Of a stretch of DNA of 64,000 nucleotides, positions 30,527 through 43,145 are shown piece by piece. Positions within the stretch are counted from its first letter, which is position 1. Each line of letters begins with the position of its first letter. The position numbers and the translations under genes were made by a program. The stretch spans positions 866,274-930,273 of the forward strand of contig MCFH01000014.1 of the NCBI GenBank assembly GCA_002104945.1, written 5' to 3'. This stretch comes from Piromyces finnis. Taxonomy: Eukaryota; Neocallimastigomycota; Neocallimastigomycetes; Neocallimastigales; Neocallimastigaceae. The notes under the pieces were generated by a model, which was not told the origin of the DNA, searched no databases, and was given only the letters and a program-made list of their open reading frames with translations.

Positions 30527-32690
30527 AGGCTAGAAATTTAGAAGAATTACCATCTATAATTAGGAAAATCAAAAACATATTTACTTCTATAGAAAAACAA
30601 GATACTAAAATCATGAGTGAAGTTGAGAAGGTAAAAATTATTTACTATGCTCTTCCAAAATACTTACAAGAAAGAATGACTATATCCACAAAAATTAAAT
30701 CTGATGAATTCATTGAAGAAGTTATTGACAAACACTTAATGATCACATACCTCAAGGATAAATTAACTATTAGTAAAATTGATAATGTCAAATTGCCAAG
30801 TAATGATCCAATGGATATAGATTTTATCTCAAAAGAAAAAATTTTCAATAAAACAAAAACAATTCCAAATAACAAATACAAAAGCAAATCTATTAAAAAC
30901 TATTGTTACATTTGCAAAACGTATAATCATAGCTTAGATCAATGTAAATTTAACCTAAAAAACAAAAATAGAGAAGGAAATAAATATAGAAATACATCAG
31001 AGAAATATCCAAGAAATCAAAAACAAATGGGTAGAAATTTTAAAAATAACAACTTTAAATCAAAATCTTCAAGAAATTTTTCAAATATTGAATATTATGA
31101 AGAAGATAAACATGACAATTTAAGTTTCGATGAATTAAGGAAAATGTATGATAAAGATTTTTCTAGTTTCGAAAAAGTAAATAATCACAATAAAAAGGAA
31201 GAATTTAAGAATGATAATAATACCCAAGAATTTCAATTAAATAATTTTGAATATGATGCATTAAAAAATAAAACTGTATGGACTTTTGACACTGGTGCAT
31301 CGGAACATATAACTTGCAACAAAGATATCCTTGCTAATTTTATCGAAAAAGAAATAAAAATGAAGTGTGCAAATAATACATTATGCAAATTTTCAGGATA
31401 CGGTTCTTATATTGGAACAATTAATAATAAAAGAATTATCTTAAATAATGTTTTCTACTCTGATCAAATCAAAAAGAATTTTTTAAGTGGAATTAAATTA
31501 GCTAAAAATGGAATTACAAGTAATATTACTGAAAAAAGGAATAGTGTCTATTTAAGTTTAAAAATAAAAAATAAAAATAAAAATAATAACAAATTTATTG
31601 GAAGATTTAAAGCGAATGAAAATAATATTATACAAATTGTGTCAAAGAATATAAATACTCCAAAATCGTGTATTTCAAGTATACAACAAATTCATTCATC
31701 AAGACTAAATGATGAAAGTAAGTTATTATGGCATCGTAGGTTAGGTCATTTTTATCATGATAACCTAGAAAAATATTTGGAAGTACATAATATTAAACCA
31801 ATTCAATGTTTAGACTGTAATATAGCTAAAATAAATAGAAAACCACATAATGGTAATACTCCAAAAGCTACTCAAGTATTAGAAGTTATTCATTCAGATG
31901 TCATGGGCCCTATTGAAAAATCAATCACTGGAAAGAAATATATTCTTACTTTTATTGATGAATTTTCAAGGAAAAGCTGGATTTTCTTATTAAGAGACAA
32001 AAAGGAAATAACAAAAACAACAATTAATTTCCTTACATATTTAAATAATCACTTTGGGAAAAACATTAAAGTTTTCAGAACAGATCAAGGGACTGAATAT
32101 AACAATGATAAAATCAAAAATTATTGCTTAAATGAAGGTATTACTAAAGTTTTTTCTCCACCTCATAACCCAGAAAATAATGGAATTGCCGAACGATTTA
32201 ACAGAACTTTAGTTAACTGTGGGAAAACTCTATTGAAATGGGCTAGAATTAATACAAATTTCTGGGACTATGCTACTAGATATGCAAACATTTTATACAA
32301 CATGGCTCCGCATAAAGGAATAAAGAACAAAATTCCAGATGAGGTATTTTATAATAAAAAAGTAATTTTAAAATATATTAAAGTATTCGGATATTTAGCT
32401 TATTATAAAGATTTTAACAAAAATAAACCAAAATTTCAAAGTAATTCAAAAATGGGTATTTTTCTTGGCTATAGTTTTGAGTCAAATTGTTATATAATTA
32501 TGGATTATTATAATTATAATATTCGACTTGTTAGAGAAGCTATTTTTGATGAATTCACACCTGCTGGCTTAACTAAAGATCAATCTATATTTTCAAGTAA
32601 TTCAAACAGCAAAATTAACAATAAAATAAGCACAAAACTTTTCAATGTTGATAACTATATTTTAACATTCCCAGCAAATATTTGCCCAGA
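30527..32690 (+). pseudogene. copia-2 Gag C-terminus, protease and integrase
   Basis: Open in one frame across this span (first ATG 30613). Shows the Y-A-L-P Gag segment, a CCHC knuckle (C-Y-I-C, H, C) near 30905, protease W-T-F-D-T-G-A-S-E-H near 31278, and a pre-integrase zinc motif (H..H near 31732, C-L-D-C near 31808). The integrase core has H-S-D-V-M-G, F-R-T-D-Q-G and N-N-G-I-A-E-R, so all three acidic residues are present. The frame then enters the (AGTAAT)n tract, coding Ser-Asn repeats until the first slip. Upstream and downstream frameshifts make it non-functional as a polyprotein. Confidence 0.88.
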
Positions 32691-32693
32691 AAA

Positions 32694-32985
32694 TAGTAAT
32701 AGTAATAGTAATAGTAATAGTAATAGTAATAGTAATAGTAATAGTAAAAATAGTAATAGTAATAGTAATAGTAATAGTAATAGTAATATAATAGTAATAG
32801 TAATAGTAATAGTAATAGTAATAGTAATAGTAATAGTAATAGTAATAGTAATAGTAATAGTAATAGTAATAGTAATAGTAATAGTAATAGTAATAGTAAT
32901 AGTAATAGTAATATAATAGTAATAGTAATAGTAATAGTAATAGTAATAGTAATAGTAATAGTAATAGTAATAGTAATAGAAATAG
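32694..32985 (+). repeat. (AGTAAT)n expansion inside pol
   Basis: About 48 hexamer units coding Ser-Asn in the correct frame. Two units lack the G (ATAAT, near 32787 and 32911), each shifting the frame by one. The tract also gives long spurious frames on the other strand. Confidence 0.92.
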
Positions 32986-34729
32986 AAATAAAAATAAAAT
33001 ATCGTCAAATTTTGTTCAATATAATAATGATTTTTCTGAAAATGAAGACACTTATTATAGACATATAAATATTGATTTAAACAATTCAATTAATAATAAT
33101 CAATCTCTTAATAATAACCTAAATATCTCCAATAATAATGATAATGAAACTAATTCTATCAATAATCGAATTTATGATAATAACTTTAATGTTAATATGA
33201 ATAATATTAATAATGAACACAAGAAAGTACATTTATATAATTATGATTTAGCAACTAAAAATAACAATTTAGAAACACATATAAATACAACTAATATTAA
33301 CAATGAAAATGAATATGCACATATTAATGAAGAATCGATTAATTTAAATTTAGAATCTACTAATTATAATAATTTAAATATTACAAATGATAATAATAAT
33401 GATAATACAAATAATGAAATACACCACTCTCAATTAGATAAATATAAGTTTAAATCAGGCTCAAAAAGAAAATGTTCTTTTGATGAAGACTTAAAATACT
33501 CTAAAAGAATTGATTCAAAATGTAATAATGATATTATTCTTTCTACTAAAAGAAAACATTTTAATCCAGACGATAATACAATTTTTAATAAAAAGATTAA
33601 AAATAACTTATACAATGTCAACAATTTACCACTTAAAAGATACAACAGTGATCATTCATCTAATCATTATAAAAGAATAGATCTTGGTAAAAATGCAAAT
33701 AGTGATATTAATAACTACGTTATATGCAATATTATTACTGATACACCATTTTCATATAAACAAGCAATTAACTGTAAAGACAAGGATAAATGGATAGATG
33801 CTATTCAAAATGAACTCAATAATTTATATTCGAACAAGATTATGACTTTAGTCAAAAAACTACCACCTGGAAAAACTCCTATTACAACTAAATGGGTTTT
33901 TACAATTAAACATGATACTCATGGTAATATTGATAAATATAAGGCAAGACTGGTTGCTCGCGGTTTTACTCAAACTCAAGGAATAGATTATGATTTAACA
34001 TTTTCCCCTACTCTTAACTTAGACAGTCTCAAACTAATTTTAGCATTATCTTCTAAACTTAAGTGGAATATTTTTCAATTAGATATTAAGGCAGCATATC
34101 TTAATGCTCCCCTAGATTATGACATTTATACTGTTATTCCTCCTGGTGATCCATACCATGGAAATGGTTACTGGAAACTTAATAAAGCCTTGTATGGCTT
34201 AAAACAATCTGGCCGCCAATGGAACATTACTTTTACTTCTTTCCTTAAAAATAACAAATTCATCCAATTGAATTCTGAATCTTGTATTTTTATGAAAAGA
34301 AAGGGGGAGAATATTACATGTATTGGACTCTACGTAGACGATTTAATTATTTCAGGATTAAATTATGAAATTAAATGGATTATAAATAGAATTAAAAATA
34401 AGTTTAAAATTTCAAAATGTGAACCAATAAACTATATATTAGGAATAAAAGTTGAAGAACATAATAAAAAATATTCTATTTCACAAGAACAATTTATAAA
34501 TAATATGCTACAAAAGTTTAACATTACAAATACTAGAAAAGCCAACACTCCTTGCACTGGTAAAAATACTATAAACGAAAATAAAACAAAATAAGATAAA
34601 GACAATATAAAACAAAATAAGATAAAACTGGAATATATAAGAACAGACAAAATGCTAGCAGATATTTTAACAAAAGATGTAAATGGAATTAAAATGAAAA
34701 ATTTTACAAATCAAGTTTTTAATAATTAA
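32986..34729 (+). pseudogene. copia-2 linker, reverse transcriptase and RNase H remnant
   Basis: Open from the end of the hexamer tract (first ATG 33197) to 34594. An Asn-rich linker leads to a complete-looking RT: W-I-D-A-I-Q-N-E-L, T-T-K-W-V-F, Y-K-A-R-L-V-A-R-G, I-F-Q-L-D-I-K-A-A-Y-L-N-A and Y-V-D-D near 34331. After the P-C-T-G motif it jumps to a stop in an 18-bp direct repeat. The C-terminal tail (L-E-Y-I-R-T-D-K-M-L-A-D..) follows in 34626-34729. Compared with copia-1 about 190 residues, that is RNase H including all its catalytic acids, are gone. Confidence 0.88.
34583..34626 (+). repeat. 18-bp direct repeat at the RNase H deletion scar
   Basis: AAAACAAAATAAGATAAA occurs at 34583-34600 and again at 34609-34626, exactly where RNase H sequence is missing. 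Suggests slippage or a reverse-transcription jump. Confidence 0.8.
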
Positions 34730-34743
34730 AGAAAAACTGATTT

Positions 34744-34752
34744 GAGGGGGAT
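34744..34752 (+). other. copia-2 polypurine tract
   Basis: GAGGGGGAT, preceded by TTT, abuts the 3' LTR. Confidence 0.8.
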
Positions 34753-35061
34753 TGTTAGAATATATAAAAGAATTTATATATTATTTATTAATTAAAATTT
34801 AATATTTATTTGATAATTGATATATTATAAATATAATATTAGTATTAATATAATTAACCTCAATATTATGTATTTTATGTGATTAAGTATATTATTTTTA
34901 TGGATTAGTTATAAATTATTCATATGATTAACCTTGTATAAAATACTACGCCACGTTGTAGTATAAAAGGTTTTATATTTCCATAAATTTATTCAATGTA
35001 ATTACCTATTTATATTTACATATAAATAAACTTTAATAATAAAATTTATCACAAATTAATA
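34753..35061 (+). repeat. copia-2 3' LTR
   Basis: Same as the 5' LTR except AATTTTATC/AAATTTATC near the end. Followed by CTATT. Confidence 0.93.
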
Positions 35062-35103
35062 CTATTCAAGTGTTTTGTGATATCTTATTTGAACCGTAGC
35101 ATT
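35062..35103 (+). repeat. Repeat H copy 2, right remainder
   Basis: CTATTCAAGTGTTTTGTGATA..AACCGTAGCATT, the continuation of H seen at 12524-12566, again leading straight into a gypsy-1 LTR. Confidence 0.8.
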
Positions 35104-35699
35104 TAATATAAATTGGAATTAATAAATATGAAATTATAATCTTGATATAAACTAACCCTCAAAACAACTTAAAAATAAATAATAAATAATAATAATATTT
35201 AAATGTTTAATTAAAAGTATAAAAATTATATATAAAAACTCAGTTTAAATTATATTTTTGTTATAAAATAAACATAGTATAAGTAACATTTTAAATAGTT
35301 AAATAGTGTTATATTAATTAAATTAATTAATTTAAAATAAATTGTTTCTTTTATTTATTATTCATTATTATTTTAAAATATATTAATATTTTATTTTAAA
35401 AAGTTAAAACAGAAAGAAAATTATAAATACATGTAATTATTTCCTAATTTAAAAATCAATCAATACTTTTAATAAATGTATTAAATAAAGAGTTGATTCA
35501 AAAATATATTTTAAAATTGTGTTTTTAAAACATAACTTTTATATTTTGTTAATAATCGTTATGTCGAATTAGAATATTTCAAATAACTTTATAATAAAAA
35601 TTAATTTTAAATCCTTTTTTTTTTTTTATTAATTGATAAGAATATTATCACTTTTATAATTATTTAATTATAAATTAAGATAATATTAAACACTTATCA
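35104..35699 (+). mobile_element. Solo LTR of gypsy-1 family
   Basis: About 596 bp, some 97% like the gypsy-1 LTRs by eye (TG start mutated to TA). It sits in the same flanks as gypsy-1: GTAGCATT on the left and TTTTGATAAA on the right. A full element in one paralogue and a solo LTR in the other implies duplication of the locus and LTR-LTR recombination here. Confidence 0.85.
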
Positions 35700-35702
35700 T
35701 TT

Positions 35703-36215
35703 TGATAAAGAATGAAATTTATAAATAATGAATTAATAGAATAGCTGATTTTAAAATTATATAAACTTAATATAAATCAAAATAATAGTAAATAATCAAA
35801 ATAATATAAAATATAAATGTTTAATTAAATTTTAAAAATGTAAAATATAAACAACTTTTGTTTATAAACAAACTTAAATGTAATTATTTATTATAAATAG
35901 AAATAGAAAATATTATTTTTAAAGATTGTTACTAATTAGCCAGGAAAATTAGAATATTTTAAAATTATAATAAATTAATATATATATATTTATAATACAT
36001 AGAGAGATGTATAATGTATTTATTTTAAATAAATAAACTAATATTATAAAACAAGATGTGTTTTTAAAACTTTAAATTATATTTAATAATTATATAAACT
36101 TGTAGAATGAGCAAGTAAAAATAAATCATTCAATTACACACAAATATACCACTTTCTAAGCTTATTTAGAATTAAGGTATATTTGAACGTGTGTCATTTT
36201 TTGTGTCAGGAACTC
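35703..36215 (+). repeat. Repeat family I, copy 2 (LTR-like)
   Basis: Starts TGATAAAGAATG, similar to the LTR-B start, and matches 606-1080. Ends near the CAAATATACC/GGTATATTTG hairpin (36151-36195). Confidence 0.6.
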
Positions 36216-36379
36216 TTTAAATACTAAACTAAGACAAGACTAAAACAACACTAAAAATGAAGTTTATTATAAAATATAATAAAGAAAAATACTTAAATAA
36301 TTTAGACACTTGGAGACGAAAAGAAAAGGGTTAAAAATGTTTTTTAAGAATTCTTTTATTTTGTTATAATTTTTTATAC

Positions 36380-36418
<39 letters not shown>

Positions 36419-36438
36419 TAATTATTATTATTATTCTA

Positions 36439-36474
<36 letters not shown>

Positions 36475-37430
36475 TATATTAAATCATGAAATTTTAATTT
36501 ATTAAACTGATTAATAATTTGTTATTTATGGCTTTTTATTGGATTCTAGTCTAATTGTTGTTTCTTTAGGAAAAGACTAGAAGAAAAACCTGAAGAATTA
36601 TTTGTTGAATTAAATAATTAAAAAACCAAATTGATTTTGGAAAAATATTATTTAATTTATTTTTTAATATTAGTGACTTGAATTAATTTGTATATATTAA
36701 AAATCTAAATATTTCTTTTACTGGATATTTATATTTATTATATTTTTAATTGAACATTATTGAATAAATTAAATAAATTTCTATATCATTTAAAGTTTAT
36801 TTAATTTAATTATAGTCTAGAATTATGATAAATAATAAATTTAATATAAATGTATACTTAATAATGCTTAAGAAATATAGAATTTATTTCTATATTTTTT
36901 ACATTTTGATACGAACAGAAAATATTACTTTTGGCATAAACTCTAGGTCAATTCGCATAAGGGTCAAGATAATAATAAATTAAAAATAACTTTAATTAAT
37001 AATGAAATTAATTAATATAAAATTAATTAATAAAAATAAATTTAATATGTACTAATATAAATATAATTAATAATTAAATAATTAAAATAATGTTCTTGAT
37101 TTTATAATTAAGTTCCAAAGATAATAAGATATAATAAAATAATAAGTGAGAAGAATTTTAGTAATAGTTTAGTAATATTAATAGTGAATAAATAGTATAT
37201 TTATATAGGAAAGATAGTTATTTTAAAAATGTATTATTAATAATAAATAAATGTATAAATACTAATTATAATATATTTTAATAAATAAAGATAAATATTT
37301 AGTAATAATAAAAGGCTTATTTTGTTTATATACTAATAATAATAATAAATAAATAAATAAATAAATAAATATATCTCATAATTATTAATAACTGGAATAT
37401 ATTATTTCAGCATAATAAGGAATTATTAAC
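36216..37430. other. AT-rich DNA with TTA microsatellite and H-type fragment
   Basis: An (ATT)n tract at 36383-36475. Around 36540-36660 a minus-strand H-type fragment with the conserved-loop hairpin at 36562-36597. The rest, including 36900-37430, has an (AAAT)n run near 37346 and no recognisable gene. Confidence 0.45.
36562..36597 (-). other. Conserved-loop hairpin (minus strand)
   Basis: On the minus strand TTCTTCAGG and CCTAAAGAA flank the exact 18-nt loop TTTTTCTTCTAGTCTTTT; one A/C mismatch in nine pairs. The surrounding sequence is otherwise unlike copies 1 and 2. Confidence 0.6.
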
Positions 37431-38230
37431 TAGATTTAAAACAAATTCAGATAATATCTATAATCAATTAAACATAATAATTATAATTAGATAATAAAAG
37501 TCACCTTTTAAATTTTGATTCAGTGAAAGGGTTATGATTTCAAAAATTAAATATCAATACACTATAACCCTTAGCCAAAAATAAACAAACACGAAACAAG
37601 GCATAACTCGCTAAAAACGAGCGCTAAGGTTGTAAGTGATACGGCTTTGAAACTAAGTTTATTAGAAAGTTTAAGGGAAAAGCTACATTTTGGTATAATC
37701 GCGATCCTTCTAACTGCTCATTTGAGGAAGTTATGATCATTTAAAAATTTTAATAGGTAAATTAAAATCAGTATGATATCAAGTATGGATCATAAATATT
37801 TCTTATGACTTTACGAAAATTAAAAAGATATCAACAGGAATTTTAATTATATTAATTTAATTATGATAATGACTGTTACAATGACTGTTACTAAAAATAG
37901 AACTAAACCATTTAGGTGTAACAGTTAACATTTATAAATTAAATAATTCTAATTATTATAAAATAGGTTAACGGATCAAGTATTTAAATGATTAATCATA
38001 TGTTTATTTTCTTTTTATGTCATGACAGACAAACAATCAATCAATCAATTTTATTACTTATCTAATTATATTATTAATATATTAAATGTAATACTTTATT
38101 TTTATCAATTTAATAATCTGAACAAAGAATATAAAATAGAATGAATTGAACTCGATTTTAATCCTTTGTAAAGATTATAGTTATAATCTTAATTATATAG
38201 TTATTAAATATATTATCATTTATTTTATTA
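37431..38230 (+). mobile_element. LTR-D copy 2, truncated
   Basis: Matches 20429-21215 (ACAAATTCAGATAATATC onward), including the AAGGGTTAT stem, AACGAGCGCTA block, TTAGAAAG box and TATAAAATAG. A 12-bp tandem copy of ATGACTGTTACA occurs near 37868. Both ends are missing. Confidence 0.7.
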
Positions 38231-38310
38231 TTTTAAATTATTTTTAGGGTTAACTTAAAAATCAGGTTTAATAACAATTTTATATTTATTAATTTCATTA
38301 TTTATATATA
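38231..38310 (-). repeat. LTR-B 5' end fragment, inverted
   Basis: GGGTTAACTTAAAAATCAGG..AATTTCATTATTTAT is the reverse complement of the LTR-B start, cut off just before its TGA by LTR-J. Confidence 0.65.
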
Positions 38311-39366
38311 TGATGCATTGACCGATATATTTTTGAATAATATAATATTTTTAATAAATAATAAATTCTAAGATTTATATGAAACAATAAATTTAAAATA
38401 AAATACGTTTTTTAATTAACAAACAAATCTCTTAAACTCAAAAATAAACTATTTTAATTATGTTTTAAATTAAATCTTTATAATATTTTATAATTTATTT
38501 ATTATTTATTTATTGTCCTTTTATTCTTTATTTATTGTCTGATTTATATAAAAAAAGAATTTTATCTTCCTTTTATACATTTTTATTTATTACATGTATT
38601 ATTATTTTTAACTATTAAATATTATTATTACTATTGTTATTATTTATTAAAATTAAAAGAATAAATTAAAAGTATTATAAAATATTATAGAATATTGCTT
38701 ATTTAATTTTCTTATTACTTCAAAATGTTTAAATTTTGAAAAATTATTATAAATTATCATTGATTATCATTAAATGTATAATACCTTGAATAAAATAATA
38801 AAAATTTAAAATTAAAATAAAATTAGAATATTAAAAGTATCAATTATTATAAGCACGCATTTAATACAGAAACATAAAAGAGTTCTGTATTTTATCTTAA
38901 AATCGTTATTATTGTTCTATTTCCAGGTTTAAGTTTATCACTTTTAGTAATAATTACTCAATTATTTATTTATTAATTTATATATATAAATTTAAAAGAA
39001 TTTCTAAGGAACACTCGGATAAAACACTAGAATTAATAATTTGATGTATACCATTTTATTTTTAGTTTATTTATTCATTTTTATTTATTATTATTATTTT
39101 AGTATTTTGATATATTTTTGGATTTAAGTCGTTTTATTTTATTTAATAATTTATTTTATTATCATCTCTATTAAGTCGTTTTTATTCAGAATTTATTATA
39201 TAATAAAGGGAATATTATTTATTTAAAGAAAGGGTTATATTTTTATAAAATTATTATTCATTCATTTTAAAGGGTTATTATCATTTATTTTTACTATAAG
39301 TCATTATGGGTTAAGTCGTGTTTATTCAGTTGGTTTTTATTATGTTTTTATGTGAGTAGCGTATCA
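38311..39366 (-). mobile_element. Solo LTR-J copy 2, inverted
   Basis: Reverse complement of 24852-25975 with small gaps; ends TGATGCATTGACCG and GTAGCGTATCA. No exact target duplication. Confidence 0.75.
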
Positions 39367-39414
39367 AATATTTTTGTAAAAAGTTTATTATATTTTAGTT
39401 AATAAGTTAAATAA

Positions 39415-39804
39415 ATAAGTTAATTAAGTTAGTTATTACCTCTCTATACGAGTTAATAACCAAATAAAGCTTTATAAAAAATAATAAAAGAACTAAAATA
39501 AATATTATAATAAACAAATAAATATTATTATGAAATAAATTTACTTAAATAATTATTTTTTAATTATATCTTTTATTTATTAATTATAATTATTATACAT
39601 TAATTATTATTATAGTTATTAATTTACTTTAATACTAATTCTAAAGTATTTAGCGTTTGTTTACATTATACTATTTAACTATACTAGTTTATTTCCTTTA
39701 CCACTTGATTGAGTAAAGCAAATAAACTTCCTATTTAATTAATAATCATTAATATATGGTTATGCATAATTCTGGCCAATAAATGTTAACCAGAATATAT
39801 GGTT
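39415..39804 (-). mobile_element. LTR-C fragment, inverted
   Basis: Reverse complement of the 3' 390 bp of LTR-C. Ends at ATATATGGTT where LTR-D begins. Its ACTAACG/CGTTAGT hairpin is decayed here. Confidence 0.65.
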
Positions 39805-40817
39805 TGTTAAGTTTTGGGGTTTGGTTATGCGTCCAGGTCAGAATGTTTTAATTATATAGTAAAAAATGTTTTTTAAGAAATTAAATTTAATTATAAAATA
39901 ACACTTTAAACTTCCAAATGAAAAATTAATATTTATTTTTTAGAATAACTTTTTATAAAATTTTATTTATTTAATAATAATAATATAAATGATAATATAT
40001 TTAAAACTATATAATTAAGATTATAACTATAATCTTTACAAAGAATTAAAATCGAATTCAAATCATTCTATTTTATATTCTTTGTTCAGATTATTAAATT
40101 GATAAAAATAAAGTATTACATGAATATGTTAATAATATAATTAAATAAGTAATAAGATTGTTTGTTTGTTTGTTTGTTTTGTCATGACATAAAAAGAAAA
40201 TAAACATATGATTAATCATTTAAACACTTGATCCATTAACCTATTTTATAATAATTAGAATTATTTAATTTATAAATGTTAACTGTTACACCTAAATGGT
40301 TTAGTTCTATTTTTAGTAACAGTCATTGTAACAGTCATTATCATAATTAAATTAATATAATTAAAATTTCTATTGATATCTTTTTAATTTTTGTCAAGTC
40401 ATAAGAAATGTCTATGATCCATACTTGATATCATATTGATTTTAATTTACTTATTAAAATCTTCAAATGACCAAATTTTTCTTAAATGACCAGTTAGAAG
40501 GACCGCGATTGTACCAAAATATAGCTTTTCCCTTAAGCTTTCTAATAAACCCGGTTTCACAGCCGTATCACTTACAGCCGTAGCGCTCGTTTTTGGCGAG
40601 TTACGCCTTGTTTCGTGTTTGTTTATTTTTGGTTAAGGGTTATAGTGTATTGATATTTAATTTTTGAAATCATAACCCTTTCACTGAATCAAAATTTAAA
40701 AGGTGACTTTTAAAGGTGTTTTAAAATAATTATTGAAATTATTTAATTATAATTATTATGTTTAATTAATTATAGATATTATCTGAATTTGTTTTAAATC
40801 CAGTTAATATCTTCACA
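39805..40817 (-). mobile_element. LTR-D copy 3, inverted, near full length
   Basis: TGTTAAGTTTTGGGG...ATATCTTCACA, complementary end to end with 20410-21401. It includes both GC-richer blocks and the ATAACCCTT/AAGGGTTAT stem. Flanking 5-mers differ, so the insertion has been rearranged. Confidence 0.75.
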
Positions 40818-41500
40818 TAAAAATCAGGTTTAATAATAATTTTATATTTATTAATTTCATTATTTATCAAAATGTTACGGTTCGAGGAATTTACTTTTAT
40901 TTATAAAATACTAATAAATTTATTAATACTCAAAAATAATAATAAAATGAAATAAGAAAAATTGTTTTATTAATAAAATTGTTTTATTAAGATATTAATA
41001 TAAAATTATAAAATAAAATAAAAATAAAAATAAAAAATATCTGTATATTCTCTAATTCTTATAATATACACCTTTTTATACTTTTTGTAAAAAATTAAGT
41101 AGTGCTAATTAAAAGAATTAGTCTTTAATTATTTACATTAATTTTAGTATTTAAATTACTTTTATATGAATAATAAAATTACATTACCATTATAATAAAT
41201 ATTTATATTATTAAATTGATTAACATACATTAAAAGTTTACTTTAAATATATTTAACTAAGGAATTTTACTACATTACAGAAATATTATTTATAATTTAA
41301 TTAATAAAAATTAATTAACTTGATAAATTAAACTAAAAGTTCAATAAACTATAATTTTCAATATATTATTATTACTAAATTAATTTTTAATTTTAATAAA
41401 ATAAAATTTAAGTTCAATAAAAATAATTATTAATAATTTTAAATATAATTTAAGTGTATACATTAATTTACAAATAAGAATATTGTAAAGTTTTCATACA
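40818..41500 (-). other. Inverted B/L fragments and AT-rich DNA
   Basis: 40818-40870 is the reverse of the LTR-B start and 40873-41030 the reverse of repeat L (GTTACGGTTCGAGG), the same order as at 22579-22780. 41040-41500 has no gene or repeat I can name. Confidence 0.5.
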
Positions 41501-41908
41501 TTTAGGAACAATAATGGATTAGGTCATAATCATTAATTATGACAAGAATAACATTATTTGTTGGTTCCTTAATAAAAATGTAATAATTCCATTATAAATT
41601 ATTATATAATAGAATTATTAACTACAATTTATTGATAAATTGAGAATAAAAAGAAAATAAATATTAATACTTATCTTTAAGTTCGAGTTTATTATAAGAG
41701 AAGAAATAATTTTACACTTTAATAAGTTAATATGTTTTATTATAACTAAGTTAAGTAAAATAAAATTAAAAACGCTTTTATTATTATAATTTGTTTCTTA
41801 TAATAATAACTCTTGATTTCTTAGAAGAGAATCAAGAGTCTTTATTTATATTATTTAATAAATTTAAAGTTTAAATTAAAATTTTATCTAATCTTAACAA
41901 AATAATTT

Positions 41909-41946
41909 TTTGTTTAGGAAAAGATTAGAAGAAAAACCTAAACAAA
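41909..41946 (-). other. Conserved-loop hairpin (10-bp stem)
   Basis: TTTGTTTAGG/CCTAAACAAA closes an 18-nt loop differing from the other three copies at one position (TCTAATC for TCTAGTC). Confidence 0.65.
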
Positions 41947-42063
41947 GTTCGATCAACATTCTATACATATTGATCATCGTATATTTTAAGTAAAACCAAT
42001 TATTTTAGAAATTGGAAAAAACCTTAAAATATCGATTTCTAAACAATGAATAATTATTTTAAA

Positions 42064-42300
42064 GTAATTAATTAAATAAATAATTAAATATATTTGATAA
42101 AAATATAAAGTTAAATAAAAGTAATTAATTAAATAAATAATTAAATATATTTGATAAAAATATAAAGTTAAATAAAAGTAATTAATTAAATTAATTAATT
42201 AAATGAATAAATATAATTAATAAAAATATAAAGTTAAATAAAAGTAATTAATTAAATTAATTAGTTAAATGCATAAATATAATTAATAAAAATATTAAAT
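42064..42300 (-). repeat. Tandem repeat, about four 57-66-bp units
   Basis: Units share ATAAAGTTAAATAAAAG and TAATTAATTAAAT. The first two are almost identical, the last two diverged. Lies inside repeat H copy 3. Confidence 0.8.
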
Positions 42301-42507
42301 AAAATATTAATGAATAATATAATTAAATGGCTAAATGTAATTTAAGATATTAAAATTAAGTGAAAGTAAATAATTAAAATAAATTTAAATGAGAATAATT
42401 ATTTAAGTAAACTAATATTATTAACATTAATTAATGATTAATAATTAATGATTTTAACTAAGAAATATTAATTATGTATCAAATAATTATTATTTCTTAC
42501 AAAAAAT

Positions 42508-43128
42508 TGATAACGGATTGGTAGTTATATTACAACTTTTTAACTACTTCTTCTGTTATCTTATATTGTTTTATCTCGACAGCTATTGTACGAGCTTTAA
42601 CAATATCTACTAGTTTTATTAATTTATTTTAAGCTATTTTATAGTTTTAATAGTTTTATTATTTAATAATATTTATATAGAATAATAACACCAGATTTAT
42701 TCTATAAAATATTATTTATTATTAACACAATAATTACAAATTAGACAAGTTTAATTTCGTTTTTATATTTTCTTTTATTTATTGTTCTTACGCTCTTTTT
42801 AACAATAATTTTTATTATATAAAAACTTATTTTTGTCTTTTTAAATATTATTATGTATTCACTAATTAATTATATTAACTATTATTAAAATTTAACTTAT
42901 TATTAATAATCTAAGTCTTCTCATTTTCTACTAAAAATTATTATTATTCTTTATAATAAAAATTATTTTTATAATTTAACCCAATCAAATATATAAATTT
43001 ATAAAATATTTGATTTTATGTAAATTATATTTTTATAATAAACTATATAAAATTATTTAATAATTATTTTATAATAAAAATTTCTACTAATATCAAATGT
43101 ATAATATATTTATAATTATTATTTATCA
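42508..43128 (-). repeat. gypsy-2 3' LTR
   Basis: TGATAACGGATTGG...TTTATCA on the plus strand; same as 46413-47033. As the element is reversed this is its 3' LTR. Confidence 0.93.
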
Positions 43129-43145
43129 AGATTTCCTCCCCTAAG
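43129..43145 (-). other. gypsy-2 polypurine tract
   Basis: On the minus strand TTAGGGGAGGAAATCT abuts the 3' LTR, a good plus-strand primer. Confidence 0.8.

Larger units (their letters stand above)
29787..35061 (+). mobile_element. copia-2: defective Ty1/copia element
   Basis: 309-bp LTRs with a single visible difference, perfect 5-bp target duplication, primer-binding site and polypurine tract, yet a coding region with several lesions. These are a frameshift in gag, two frameshifts in an (AGTAAT)n expansion between integrase and RT, and loss of nearly all RNase H. The LTRs end in TA rather than CA. Recent insertion plus multiple defects suggests it moved with proteins supplied by a relative. 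Confidence 0.92.
41501..42501 (-). repeat. Repeat H copy 3, inverted and diverged
   Basis: Reading on the minus strand it starts TGTAAGAAATAATAATTATTT (42501) and contains GATCAA/TTGATC (41951-41975), the conserved-loop hairpin (41909-41946), TATAAATAAAGACTCTTGATT with its hairpin (41809-41839), and an AGGAAC/GTTCCT long hairpin (about 41512-41580). Sequence identity with copies 1 and 2 is low outside these hairpins. Confidence 0.6.

Noticed and set aside
32655-33089. 144-codon minus-strand frame rich in Y, T, I and L
   Set aside because: Antisense reading of the (AGTAAT)n tract in copia-2.
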